The translations under genes and the position numbers were made by a program. From Panulirus ornatus (taxonomy: Eukaryota; Arthropoda; Malacostraca; Decapoda; Palinuridae), in NCBI RefSeq assembly GCF_036320965.1, contig NC_092239.1, positions 4,406,820 to 4,470,819 of the forward strand: a stretch of 64,000 nucleotides of DNA, read 5' to 3'. Shown here in pieces: positions 34,871-46,844 of the stretch. The notes under the pieces were generated by a model that was given only the letters and a program-made list of their open reading frames with translations, did not search any database and was not told where the DNA came from. Each line of letters begins with the position of its first letter. The first letter of the stretch is position 1.

Positions 34871-36738
34871 AAAAAACATTTATAATAATAAAGCTGGAGA
34901 GAACTTACAAGAAACTTAAAGTACAACTGGACTCCCTCCCGTCTCCATCGTATTATTAAGATCAGCGTCCAGACAGCTAACAAACACCACCCCTTGGGGC
35001 GCCCGACATGGGGGGCTTTTAAGACCACCCACTACGGGAGGAGGAGAAAAAGAGTTTGAATCACGTCGGACCACAGGAGGCCAAACACTTAATCCGGACC
35101 CATCCCTCGCAGGACCCCGCGCCTTGAGCCACGTCGGGAGATCACGGCAGGTGTGGGCGGACGAAGAAGATGTACTGACAGAGTCCACAACCACAAAAAC
35201 CCGGCCCGAGAAAATGGTGTCTTGTGAATCGCTGTAGCATTAACACGACGTCTAGTAAGGGGGGCAAAAGCGCCAGAAAAGGCAAATTTACCAGACGATC
35301 AGTCGGCGCGATGGGCAGAAACACTGACATGACAGCCCAGAGTGTCGTGTGCCTCGGCCCCACGAAATATTCGCATGTTTACTGCCCTGCTGCATTCCTG
35401 GGGAGTACGCCTGCCAGGTTTACCCAAGGTAAGAAAGAGCGAGCAAGAAGTCCGGGGGAGTGGACGATGGTAGGAGCTTGGCGGAGCCCAAGGTTGCAGG
35501 GAGAGCGTGGTGGCAGGTAGCTGTTGGCTCGTCAAGGTAGGATGGTGAGAAGGGTGTGCCTGGTAGATATGAGTGTTTACCAAATGGCGTCCTAGCTACG
35601 TCTCCTCCTTGTATATCAACTGACTGTTACATCTCCTTCTTGTATCTCTCCCCTGATGATGTGATCATTACACGAAAGTGCACTTGGGAACTTACTGTGT
35701 TTCACTTCCCCATGGATTAGACATGGACTGAGATCTGCATGAAAGGATGGCTACAGGACCAGGATGCTCAAGGTCAGAAATGCGAGGAGCACTACAGCAG
35801 AGAGACAGATGAGGACGCTGTTTCCAAGGGCACGAGAGACTAGATGAGGTCCTACAGTCGTGCGGAGGACTCGCGCCGTCATGATCGAGAGTCCTACCGT
35901 CGTGTCTAAAGGCTGCACGGCGGAACTCAGGGGATTAAAGCGGTTAAAACAGAGAAAAAAATAAGTCATAGTTACTCCCTTGCCACCACAATCCAGGGAG
36001 TCGGACCCAATTAACACGCTTCTGAACAAAAATCAATCATCACGTTGAGATCATGTGATATCCTTCATCATCCTAACCTCCCAAACATCAACAGATGTGG
36101 TCTGTCATCTGGATCCACACGGACGGCTACTCGAAGCAGCTCAGAAATATTCTGTTGTCATAAATCCATCGTGTCGTCATTACAGTGAGGAGGGGGAGGG
36201 AGAGAGAGAGAGAGTGTGGCGTGCTTGAGATAATCTTTTATTGGTTTCTTCGCCACCAACCGGTTACCTGTCCTTAACTTATAATCTCATTTTAATAGCT
36301 TCGTAGATCTATCTCAATTTCAATACCTTCGAGCAGCTGTATCAAACGATATCAAAATTTGAGTAATTCAAATCTGTTACGCTTTAGGAAATCGATCATC
36401 CTCTGTCCTTGGCTCGAGTGGAACGGGCAGTTTTAATCAACTCGTACATTAGCCATGGTTTGACACATAGGAATCGTCTGCTCGCTCATGGCAGATTAAC
36501 TGTCAGTTAAACTGTGTAAAAATTATACATGGGTTCGTCGAGGCGTTCGGTGAACCTGTTGGTGTTATCACCTTGTTCATTATCTGTAAATTCACGAGGT
36601 TTTATTTACGCCGTTTACACTGGTCCTGTAAGTATAAACGGAACGAAAAAAGACTACCATCATATGTATCAAAATTATATGAATAACACACAGCAGTTTT
36701 TTCTAATTAATTTCCACTCTCTCGACTAACGCCTATAA

Positions 36739-36741
<3 letters not shown>
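34871..36741. other. No recognisable gene
   Basis: 35000-35530 is GC-richer with open frames on both strands that suggest no family. A short (GA)n lies near 36200. The ~21-bp dispersed unit appears at 35849-35920. Confidence 0.5.
35849..35920 (+). repeat. Dispersed ~21-bp unit, degenerate copies
   Basis: GGTCCTACAGTCGTGCGGAG, then GCGCCGTCATGATCGAGAG, then AGTCCTACCGTCGTGTCTAA resemble the unit at 31948. Confidence 0.5.

Positions 36742-36811
<70 letters not shown>
36742..36811. repeat. (TA)n microsatellite
   Basis: About 35 TA units. No SINE adjoins it. Confidence 0.98.
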
Positions 36812-36814
<3 letters not shown>

Positions 36815-36989
36815 CAGGACAGACCGAGAAGAAATTGGCAGCCTTCCACGACCTAAATTAAAAGCCTTCAAATATCACGTCCGGCAGCCTAAAAGTTTAT
36901 CCAGATTCTGAAATACCTACACCTGAAGCCTGGAACCTTCAGACGCTACGATGATGGCATAATAACCTCACGCACAGGCAAACGTACAG

Positions 36990-37365
36990 ACACTTCTCCC
37001 CGAGGTCCCCTCCCCTGGTCTGTCTCGAGTCTGCCCCGGTCCCTCATCAAGTCTTCCCCCCAGGACCTACCCACGTCTTCCATAAATCTTCCCCTGAGTC
37101 TCCCTAAAGTCTTCCTCAAGTCCTTCCTTCCACGGCTTCTCCAGCTCGGGCCCTCCTAACATATCCTGCGCAATTCGTCCTCAGAGTCTCTCTAGGTTCT
37201 ACTCAGGTCTTCCCAGTCCTCCCCAGGTCATCCCACATCCTCTCGAGGTCTTCCTCAGGTCTTGTAAATATTTTCGGCAGTCCGTCCTCAATTCTTCCAA
37301 CGGTCTTCCTCAGGTCCTACGTAAGTCTTCACTTGGTCTTCCCTATGTCTTCCCAAGGTACGTTT
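36990..37365. repeat. Quasi-periodic AGGTCTTCC-rich block
   Basis: CAGGTCTTCC, CTCAGGTCTTG, AAGTCTTCC, GAGTCTCCC and CAGGTCATCCC recur about every 12-25 bp over 370 bp of strongly pyrimidine-biased sequence. It is probably an old minisatellite of about 12-15 bp. On the plus strand it holds many CAG|GTC-like pseudo-donors. Confidence 0.6.
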
Positions 37366-38993
37366 TAAATCCTAAGTTCGGTGCCGGAATAGAATAAATG
37401 CTGCATTACCAACCCGAGTTTTATGCAAAGACATAACAGGCTTTTCAAAAGCAACCTTTGATCGCCTCACAACGGTTTCTGAAGCCGCGGCCACAAAAGG
37501 CCATGTTACTTGCCGCACGAAGTTGCAACCGCACCCCGAGTCTGGTGCTTGCAGCATTAAGGATGTGGCTGTGCATGAGGAAAAACCCGAAAACGATAGA
37601 AAGACACCCGCGCTTATGCGTGGGATGACTTATCCTTATGTCCAGTTGATAACCTTGACAGTGATAAGTGCCCGGAGGGTTGTTACTGTGGCAGACGCCC
37701 TATTGGAAACGAGAGGTGTATCTATCTGGACGTTTCTCTTCTGCCATCACACATACACAGACTCCACAGGAAAATATGGAGTGTTCGACGCTGAGGAGGC
37801 TACTGCAGAGATCCTCCTCCCTGTCGAAGCTGGTAGAGAGAGTAGCGAAGCAATCTGTCATTAAGTGGTGATATGGGGAGACCGAGCTCTGATAATGTAA
37901 GAGGTGAAGTTGGTTTACTTCCATACTGAGCATCGGTGTTCCTGGGGCTAATAAATGACTTCATAAATGGCGCAGGGTTACCTCAGACCACTGCAGTCGT
38001 ACCGGACGGTCCAACAGTGATATAAACTCTACGGGTTCGTCATGACTGGTTTCACTGCCGCGTCAGAACCCCCAAGAAGCAAGATGGAACTTGGGTACCT
38101 GAAGAGTCTGACATGTTTATGTGCAAATCACTTGGGCGGGGTTTCATCCTCATTAGCACTACCATACTACGCTTGAGCACGACCAGTCCAAACCTTGGGG
38201 GACGAATGAAGAAGGTAAGGGCCCTTGGGTGTATGATGGTCTAGCCTTTGACGTGATCCATAAGGCTCTTGTCATCACTTCCATCATCCTTCCTCATGAA
38301 GCCAAGCCGCCCTAAAATCAGGTTGGTGAGAGGTGTAGACTAGACGAGGTCACTTTTTTCTTTCGGTGTGCCATAAAAGGTAAGAGCCTATTCGGTCGTC
38401 AGAGAGAGGGAGAAAGGAAAAGCATTTTTCCCCCGACACGAGACCACACAGAAAATGGAGTAAAGCTAGCCAAGAGCAACCCCCAAAAGGAGGAGACAAG
38501 CAATATCGGGAGGTTCAGAAACAGACGACCAATTTCGGAAAGACAAACCGTCGTCGATGTTGAAGTATTCAACACAAAAAAGGTGTTTTACCTGCAGGTG
38601 TTTCTTTACACGCGAGTCCCTTTTAATACACAGGTTCAGTTGGGTATCTTCAGGTCCATCGCTCTGTTCCTTTCCCGACATGTGAGGCGTGAGCAAGACA
38701 CCACGCCCCCTCGACATATTTGACAGTGTAGAATTATACGAACAGGTGATTATGAGCCAGGTTACAGAGAAGGACTGGAAGCCTCCTGTATTCAGTGCTG
38801 AGATATATGCACGCATTACCTTTAAATACACACATAAGAGTGGTACAAACGGCAAAATATTAGGTGGCCTATGCCTCTCATTTCTAGTATATAGAAACAC
38901 ACACACACACACATCACAGATTAGGTTACTACACACATATCAAGAAGCGAATCGATGACTACCAGCATCGTAGAAACCTCCCGAGATCTCAGG
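37366..38993. other. No recognisable gene
   Basis: Open frames of 60-156 codons on both strands suggest no family. CTACGCTTGAGCACGACC at 38169-38186 is an inverted single copy of the ~21-bp dispersed unit. The right end (from about 38990) runs into a LINE remnant. Confidence 0.5.
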
Positions 38994-40251
38994 CAAGAAG
39001 AATTCAGGAAGCGAGGGTCATGCAAGACAGGTTTCTGACATTTCTAGCAGAAGAGATTGAACTCCACCTAGACAGAAGATAAAAAATGAGTGGACCGTGT
39101 GTACCTAAGAAAGCCACAGAGCGTTCGACACGAGATCACACAGAATACCACGAAGGAAGTTGGTAAAGAAACTGGAACTTCAAGGCAGGAATGAGTGGAC
39201 GGCATCTGCCATGTTTCGATAACGTGTAACTGGATGAGGCCAGATGAAGCATGTCGAAGAAAGATTCTCAAAATGTTTCGGAGTCGCCACTAGCGTACCG
39301 CAGGTCTTGGTCCTCGGTCCGACACTATTCACCTCCATCCACGAAAATAACTCGCTCAGAGTGGACTATAGTCCTTGGATTTGTTTCCGGATGATGGCAA
39401 AGGACACGAGAGGAGTCCAGAGTAATGAGGACTGCATAAACTGGACGAACTCCAAAGTTGGTCTGTAACGTGGGTTGATGAAATATTCAACCGGAGTAAA
39501 ACGCACTGCAATGGGGACGTGGTCAGAGTGAAGGCCTCGGTACGACTGCCATCCAGCAGGAATAAAGCAGCAGAGATCTATCAGTGAGAGGTACTTGGGG
39601 AGTCGAAGTTGTCCCTGAACTGTCACCAGAGCCTCATCTCAAGTTAGGTGTGTAGTAAAAGATGACAAGCCATCAGCTGGCAGATATCATAATCGCATTT
39701 AATCACAACAGATAAGGAAATATTCAGCAAACTATTCACCTCGTATATTACACCTAAACTAGAATAATCTCAAACTTGGTCATCGCGGTCGAAGAAGCAA
39801 ACGGAGCTCATAAAGAAGGTACAGAAGACGGCAACAACGTTATCAGAATTTAAGGGAGTTCGAGTTATAGCAAGAGATGGCTCCAGACCATGGACTTGAC
39901 AGCTACGGGAGACATAATTTTCAGACTTAATTCTTATCTTATGTTTGCCGAGACGGCACGGCCAAATGAATGCCTTACTCAAGGCCATTTCATTAACGCC
40001 AATCTATTCATTCTATCTAAAATCACCCTAGGTCCCATGTCTACGAAAGAATCCTGGTGTTTACCCAGGACTTCCCTCTGAAGCTCCTGCAGCCCAAGGC
40101 TGTGCTACTTCTAGTAGCAAGGAACAGTAGATTTCTTTGAGGGCGAGAAATTCTATGGTGAGACCGTACTACCAATGATTCAGCCTCGCCGGAGATGAAT
40201 TTTCACTCGCGGTGTAGTGTCTTGCAGGCAGAACCCAACAACACCCATCAA

Positions 40252-40309
<58 letters not shown>

Positions 40310-40700
40310 CTTAGTCCAAACCACGTACCCGATTTATCAATCAGTCTGAGAGGGAAGACACAACAGCTGGGGCGACAAAGGACAAAATGCCGCAATCTCT
40401 AATTTCTAAACCAGTTTTTGATAAGGTCGACAGCTCACAATTCTTTGAAAGATATGAAGATAATACAACCGGAGTACATACCAAGAAATCAAGCAAGAAA
40501 CCTTTTAGTCAAGATTCTGCGTATGTGCTAAGTATGAGAACATTTGCCAATCAGTGTAAGCTCTGGATGCCCCGACAGCGTGTCGAAACTTGAAAAGTTT
40601 TATGACAGTCGAGAAAGCTTATGAGATGGGGCCCCTCGAGTGTGGAGCTCCCTCCCCATACAGTACAGATAAGAAACAGCACTACGAGGGAGTGGCCTGG
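38994..40700 (+). mobile_element. Decayed LINE, reverse transcriptase to C-terminus
   Basis: Successive plus-strand phases give EFRKRGSC (cf. GFR.GRSC), then AFDTRSHRIPRRKLVKKLEL. Next are ATSVPQVLVLGPTLF (cf. TSGVPQGSVLGPLLF) and SNEDCINW. Further on are LEYS-like QTWSSRSKKQTELIKKVQK, DIIFRLNSYLMF, SSQFFERYEDNTTG and SSVELPPHT. This is the full order from finger domain to C-terminus of a Jockey/CR1-like LINE, collapsed by stops and indels. The FADD active-site box is destroyed (FRMMAKDT). About 330 bp at 40050-40385, including a (TA)n tract, interrupt it. The C-terminal signature ties it to the family at 8.1 and 31.7 kb. Confidence 0.75.
40254..40307. repeat. (TA)n microsatellite inside LINE remnant
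   Basis: 27 TA units within the segment that separates two parts of the LINE. Confidence 0.98.
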
Positions 40701-40907
40701 ACAAGGCAAACCACTACTGAAACCAGAAATGAACCTCAGACAGGGCAACTACCTCACACGCAACGTAGTTGCTTATCAATTTTTTTTTATTCTTTTGGTT
40801 GTTCGATGATTGCATATCTTACGTTAGCTGAGGTACAGGTGTATGTACACAAGCAGAAGGTTGAGACGTGTATATACGAAGTTTAAGAGACGGGGACAAC
40901 ACGAGCG

Positions 40908-40911
<4 letters not shown>

Positions 40912-40967
<56 letters not shown>
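40912..40967. repeat. (CT)n microsatellite
   Basis: 28 CT units, followed shortly by (AC)8 near 41000. Confidence 0.98.
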
Positions 40968-40971
<4 letters not shown>

Positions 40972-41284
40972 CTTCTGTAACAAACCAGTAACAATCACAC
41001 ACACACACACGCACATATAAGGATACACAAGTCACAAAAAGTGGAAGGTAACCCGAATGGACAGACGTTGGATAGAGTCGCTACTTTTGAAGACACTAGT
41101 GTTAACAAGAATGGGCAAGACCCAGTTTCTAAGGGAAACGACAGGATACTCGCATGGGCGCTGGGGGACGGCACGGAGGTGTTCCCTGAACCACTCCATA
41201 ATACCAGACAACGAAAACCACAAATATTTCCCACAACACAAGAAGCGAGACCAAGTTAACCCCCCCCTGATGGATCAGTGTCGT

Positions 41285-41850
41285 CGATTTGCATCGTGCG
41301 TAAACGTATATTGAAAAAGATAATGGCAGGAATATATTGGCACATCTTGATTACATGAAAGGCATTGAAATAATACGGAGGTGAGAGGCCCGACTGGATT
41401 ACATCCCTTGAGATTCTGCAGAGGCATTTGATACCCGAGACGTATAATAATAGGCTAGAAGTGAAGAGAGGAAGGTTTATATTACCTAGGTACGTGCGTA
41501 GATGGGTCAGGAGATATATTTAGTGGTGACTGACGAAAGCGGTGATCAAGACAATCTTGTTCACTCCAAAGCTGACAACTGGAGTGAGTTCCCCTAGGCG
41601 TGCTCTTGGGGTCCAGCGTTGTTCTCGGTTTAATTTCGTAGCATCACCAAAAGGGGAATAAGGACACAGGTCAACATGCAGGTGATACAGAAACAATGAC
41701 AAGAAACTGGCGATTGTGAACTGACTGGGAAAACATACCTGGGAGCCCTTGATGTTCTGGCAGTTCGGGCAGTATAGGTGGATGGAGGAAATCGAATTAA
41801 AGAGTCATGGGAAGGAATCAGAACCGACTTCGGTGGAATTATATGCGCTT
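41285..41850 (+). mobile_element. Decayed LINE reverse transcriptase fragment
   Basis: Fragments DSAEAFDTRD (cf. DFSKAFDT), TTGVSSPRRALGVQ in one phase and SWGPALFSV in another (cf. SGVPQGSVLGPALFSV), then SITKRGI and RWMEEIELKSHGKE (cf. W.MEFN..K). They occur in reverse transcriptase order with frameshifts. It lies 0.6 kb after the remnant at 38994-40700 in the same orientation, so it may be a second copy or a displaced piece. Confidence 0.6.
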
Positions 41851-42790
41851 ACCTACGGCGAGTCCAGATGGGAATCAGATCATGAAAATATATATAAAAA
41901 AATGACGTCGAAGGAGAAAAATAAAATTTACGATCTGAGAGAGACAATGGGGAGGAGGATGCTAAACAGCAGTTGATGCAACAGTGTCAAACGCAAGAAT
42001 ACCGTCTACACCCAGAAGTAGGATCTTGTTTAAAGAAAATGTACACACTACATGCTAGTTCCACGAAACGTTGTGGGATGAGCAAGATTAAGAAAAACAT
42101 CGAGAAACAAGAAAAACAAGCAACAAGGAGACAGCCAGCTCTGTACTGTTCTATCAGCGATACTTTCATGTAACAAGGATAGGAGGAAAAACAACCACTT
42201 CGGAACCAGTTCTAGTAGGAGCAGATTAATATGTTCTGAAGCCAAATGCGACACCTATCCATTCTCTGTAAATGGTATCCATGTCTCTTATCACAAACGA
42301 TAACGAAGACGTCTGTTCTAAGAGTTCTTTAGGTGGCTGAAGAGCAGAATGCGCATTGTCATCTGGTGCGAATTTCGATCCTTAAAAGAAAAAAAAAAAA
42401 TTTATCCTCATCTTTTGAGATATAGATAAACCCTGTCAATGAGCAATCTCATGCATCTGGAAGCTGAGCCTAAGTCTTTTAGGTCAGATAAATATATTAA
42501 CAGGAGAATCATACAGTCACAGGTTGCTGGCGCTTCAAGACGAAAAATTGGAGAAACCTTTTAGAATTCAAAATCCCTTTCGGATAACACCTGCCTGTAG
42601 CCAGCGACTAATACGGGGTCGGCAGAGGGAACCAGATGTCCCAAGATGCTACATGCACGACTCGCCACGACAATGACAAGTCTAGTGAGGTATTTGCGAG
42701 GTATGATACATCAAGACTCCCGGATGTCCCCAGGGATTGTGACTTGGTTCGAACGGGACTTACAACAGTCGTCCGCGACGCTCTAACCTC

Positions 42791-42822
<32 letters not shown>

Positions 42823-43245
42823 GATAACCTTTCCCCCAATGTGCCCCCACATCTAAAATGCCTCTGACCCTTATTAAATGAGATGATGCACCCAGCCATC
42901 TCATCTCCTGTCTACTTCCTCTTCCTCGCCCCTTTCAACCCTTCTACCACACTTCGTCGCCACCAGCCTATCGCCGTCAGCCAAAGGCCTACCAAGGTCA
43001 CACAGCGTTTAGATAAACTTTTACTTCTGCACCTCGCCAGTGATCTCCCCACCACACTCATCCTACTCGTGTCATCATTCTCTGTCCCTCCTCCAGCTGG
43101 CAACAAGGCTACATACGTCGTCCACGTCTGTCTCTCATCATCTGGACATAGTCATGATGTGGCGTGGTTGTACATCCCAAAATAATACTTGGAACAAACA
43201 CTTCAACATGCAACATTCTGGTACTATGAACGTAAACCCTTCCCC

Positions 43246-43249
<4 letters not shown>
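41851..43249. other. No recognisable gene; (AC)n at 42791-42822
   Basis: A-rich to about 42250, then mixed. An A12 run sits near 42390. Frames here suggest no family. Confidence 0.5.

Positions 43250-43302
<53 letters not shown>
43250..43302. repeat. (TA)n microsatellite
   Basis: 26 TA units at the 5' edge of a SINE. Confidence 0.98.
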
Positions 43303-43660
<358 letters not shown>

Positions 43661-44014
43661 GAGCCGTCAGACAGACAAGTTCTTCTTATGACAGATCATC
43701 CATAATGACATGTTAACACTTCACTGCAATAAAGTATCTAATGACATACTTATGCCTTCACCATGAGAGTGTCTGACACAACCATTTGCACTTACTCCAT
43801 CGGGGTATCTATCATCCCCCGCCTCAGCGGGGATTCGAAGGCGGGCCCGGGTATCCTCCGCGGAGGGTAAAGGCTCTGCCACTTTGGGCCTCCGAAGAGT
43901 AATCATGAGGCACGACCGACCAGATCCATCATGTGCGCCGTAATAACTCGCGTCGGATTCACGCGACGTGTACCCTCGACGGAAGGGGGTGGGGGAAGTG
44001 GTGGTGTTCGTTGG

Positions 44015-44078
<64 letters not shown>

Positions 44079-44529
44079 CGGCAGCGGGCCGGTAGGTCAG
44101 GCAGCAACAACAGCAGCAGAAGCACCACCGGCAACAACACCAGTCGGGTCTAATCATTAAGTCGGTCAGCAGCACCAGCCTCCTACCCTACCTCCTCCTC
44201 CTCCTCCTCCTCTGATCTACTCTCCAGCGACCCGTGCCTGCCTGCCTGCCTAGGGCGTCCAGATCAGCAGGGGGTACTGTAAACCATCGCCATTTCTTTC
44301 TCTTTTTCTAAGCATATTCCTCTTCCTCCGTCACCTCGTAGACGCCACATGCATTAATGGGATGGGGGGTTCATTTATAGGTGTTGGCTTACGTATACAC
44401 CGCCTTCTTGCGTCTTTTCGAGCCGTTATTCATTTATTCTAATTCATTCCAAAACTGTGGGATGTCCGAGGTCCTAGCCAGTTCCCAGTCGCCGCACCCC
44501 GAACACTCCAGGACCCAGTGTCAGCACTC
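43661..44529. other. No recognisable gene; (GA)n and (CTC)n tracts
   Basis: (GA)n with one GAAA slip at 44014-44076, CAG/CAC-rich DNA to 44150, and (CTC)7 at 44191-44213. No coding frame supported. Confidence 0.6.
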
Positions 44530-44726
44530 AGACGACGCCCTGACGTTCCTGACACTGAGAGGGTGGACCCACACGACGTGCTGACACTAAAAGGTGTGGG
44601 TCAGATGACGTCCTGACACTTAAGACGACGTTCTGACACTCCTGACACCGGGAGGCTTTGCCTCAGTCATCGCGCTGACACTGCTGACACTGAGAGGGCA
44701 GACCCACGCGTCTACCTGACGCTGCT
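44530..44726. repeat. Degenerate CTGACACT repeat block
   Basis: CTGACACT recurs at least seven times. Two units about 160 bp apart both read CTGACACTGAGAGGG then ..GACCCAC.CG, suggesting an ancestral unit of about 32 bp. Shorter units lie between. Confidence 0.65.
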
Positions 44727-45305
44727 GGAACGTTGCAACACACCCCCAATGATCGTGATACTCTTCACTGGAAATCTATAAATGTGGAAGAATCACCAAA
44801 GTCGATTTTGCAAGCAAAAGAAACTTAAAAGATTTCGACGCGTTAATCCCAAAGATTTCCACAGCTATGCGAGAAGTCGAGGACACCTGAAGGAAACAGC
44901 AGGACCACTCGTGCTTGGAAATGGGACCCTGGTTTATAACTGACCAACTGTAAGCGCTGAACGTTCACAACCATTCAACCCGTGTATAACAGAAGACGTC
45001 GTCACACAGGAGGTACCAGGACCGTTTGTGATGGCTAAAGTCAGGTAAGCTGATGGTCATCTTTCTTCTTCTACACTTTGAGATCGTTTAACGTATGAGA
45101 AAGTCCAGTCCGACCTTGTACACATGGACCGCGTGAGTAGCGAGAGTGTACGTGGTCTTACAATGATCAATGATAAATGATGGTGCTCGAAGATTTTTTT
45201 TTTCTTCGTTGATGGTCCGAGGCAGTTGGGAAAACAAAACAAAAAAAGTAAGTTATATCCGGCGTCTGACAGTTGGCAAATACCACTCTCTGTATTTATG
45301 AGACA
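44727..45305. other. No recognisable gene; single 32-mer unit
   Basis: 45136-45165 (AGCGAGAGTGTACGTGGTCT then TACAATG) is a lone copy of the unit repeated at 28935-29181. The following 100 bp loosely resemble 29182-29300. Confidence 0.6.
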
Positions 45306-45790
45306 ACAATAAATATCGCCTTTAACCATCGTTTAATGATTCCCGTGGGAAAAGTGATGGAATGCATCCCTAAATATGAGATCACAATCATTCTGGGAGA
45401 CAGGAAGATAATATTATCGAAAACAGCCGTAACAATAGATCCTGTCCGACACATCACTGAATCTTTTTTCATATATAAAAGCTGGGATGTAAACATAGGA
45501 TTTAGCTGTCTGGTTTGATTTCCAAAAGGCTTTTGATCCGGTTCCATATCATGAAGGACTGTCATGTAAGATATACGATCGCTGTATGAATTATGAAACT
45601 GCATAAGCGACTCGCGCACTCAACAGATAACCAAACCCAAACACCCGAATTGCTAAGTGGAAATTAATGGTCTGTTACATGTCTCAGTCCTCGTCCTAAT
45701 TGTTTATAATGACTGTAAAGCATCTAGAACATAACTGTGCGTCCAAAGTCTTTAAAAAAAAAGAAAAAAAGAAAGGGCAATGCGAAAACT
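45306..45790 (+). mobile_element. Decayed LINE reverse transcriptase fragment
   Basis: VGKVMECIPKYEITIILGDR then KIILSK matches the early reverse transcriptase region of Jockey/CR1-like LINEs (VGK.ME.I..DEI..L.....I). A frameshifted RSC follows, then DFQKAFDPVPYHEGLSCKIY and HLEHNCASKVFK (cf. DLE....SKV.KFADDTK). The segment order is right but phases change at least three times, so it is inactive. It ends in an A-rich run at 45748-45775. Confidence 0.75.
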
Positions 45791-46032
45791 GGAAGTAAAA
45801 TGCCATCCCAGAATAACTAAAAAATCATTTGGATATATTTCTCTCTACCAGTTACTTCTGGCAATTCTCTATTCTGCAGAGGTCGCTTATGCATGTCTCC
45901 TTTTCCTCGTCTTCAAATGGTCTTCGTTTCCTTGGATTTCAGTCTTGAATTTGAACGATATTCCCTTAGCTGTGTCCCCATCGGAAATATTCATCCACCT
46001 TACATTCATGAGGTCATGACGTATCTTAATAT

Positions 46033-46036
<4 letters not shown>

Positions 46037-46086
<50 letters not shown>
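46037..46086. repeat. (CT)n microsatellite
   Basis: 25 CT units. Confidence 0.98.
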
Positions 46087-46087
<1 letters not shown>

Positions 46088-46108
46088 ATAAAAGATAATC
46101 ATACTCTA

Positions 46109-46182
46109 AATTTTCCCTCCGAGGCTCAGTCCTCTGTTCTTGACGCTATTTCGCTAACGCGGGAAATGGCGAATGTGTATGA

Positions 46183-46187
<5 letters not shown>
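46109..46187 (+). mobile_element. SINE-like repeat, last 80 bp
   Basis: TTTTCCCTCCGAGGCTCAGT, CCTCTGTTCTTGACGCTATT, then TCGCTAACGCGGGAAATGGC, GAATGTGTATGAAAAAT and (TA)n. It is strongly 5'-truncated, and its (TA)n tail hosts the next SINE. Confidence 0.85.

Positions 46188-46254
<67 letters not shown>
46188..46254. repeat. (TA)n microsatellite
   Basis: 33 TA units between two head-to-tail SINE copies. Confidence 0.98.
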
Positions 46255-46256
<2 letters not shown>

Positions 46257-46478
46257 TCCCTAGGGGTAGGGGAGAAAGAATACTTCCCACGTATTCCCTG
46301 CGTGTCGTAGAAGGCGACTAAAAGGGGAGGGAGTGGGGGGCTGGAAATCCTCCCCTCCCATTTTGAATTTTCCAAAAGAGGGAACAGATAAGGGGACCTG
46401 GTGAGGATATTTTCTCTAAAGCTCAGTCCTCTGTTCTTAACGCTCCCTCGCTAATGCGGGATATGGTGAATGTGTGAA

Positions 46479-46482
<4 letters not shown>
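46255..46482 (+). mobile_element. SINE-like repeat, full-length copy
   Basis: Starts at TCATCCCTAGGGGTAGGGGA and carries CCCTGCGTGTCGTAGAAGGC, the purine-rich block and a diverged tail (CGCTCCCTCGCTAATGCGGG), then GTGTGAAAAAATT and (TA)n. It has (TA)n at both ends. Confidence 0.9.

Positions 46483-46557
<75 letters not shown>
46483..46557. repeat. (TA)n microsatellite
   Basis: 37 TA units shared as the tail of the plus-strand SINE on the left and the minus-strand tRNA-like SINE on the right. Confidence 0.98.
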
Positions 46558-46559
<2 letters not shown>

Positions 46560-46737
46560 CTAGCCTGAGCCAGGACCCATTCCATCGACCAACCCCTTGG
46601 GATGGATGAACAGTTGGGTTGACTGTGGACCGTCTACCGCAACCAGGACTCGGAACCTACGCGCTCGACTCCGGGCGGCCGTGAATGCGTCACGGTTAGG
46701 AACGCTAAACGCTACACCACGGAAGACCATGTTTTCT
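46558..46737 (-). mobile_element. tRNA-derived SINE
   Basis: On the minus strand, CCGTGGTGTAGCGTTTAGCG (A-box-like TGGTGTAGCG) is followed by CCGTGA...TCACGG pairing. About 70 nt after the A box comes the B-box-like GGTTCCGAGTCC. A body of about 90 bp ends GGGTCCTGGCTCAGGCTAGG, then (TA)n. Two promoter-like boxes, a unique body and a simple tail are classic SINE structure. The A-to-B spacing is longer than in a tRNA, so the head is modified. This family is distinct from the 230-bp SINE. Confidence 0.6.
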
Positions 46738-46844
46738 TTTAATACTTTTTCGAGATGATTTGATGCCTTAAAATTTTTTTTGAAAAGAATTAATTAAACG
46801 TGCAATTCAAAATGTAATTCTATTACTATGGCATTCTCCAATAT

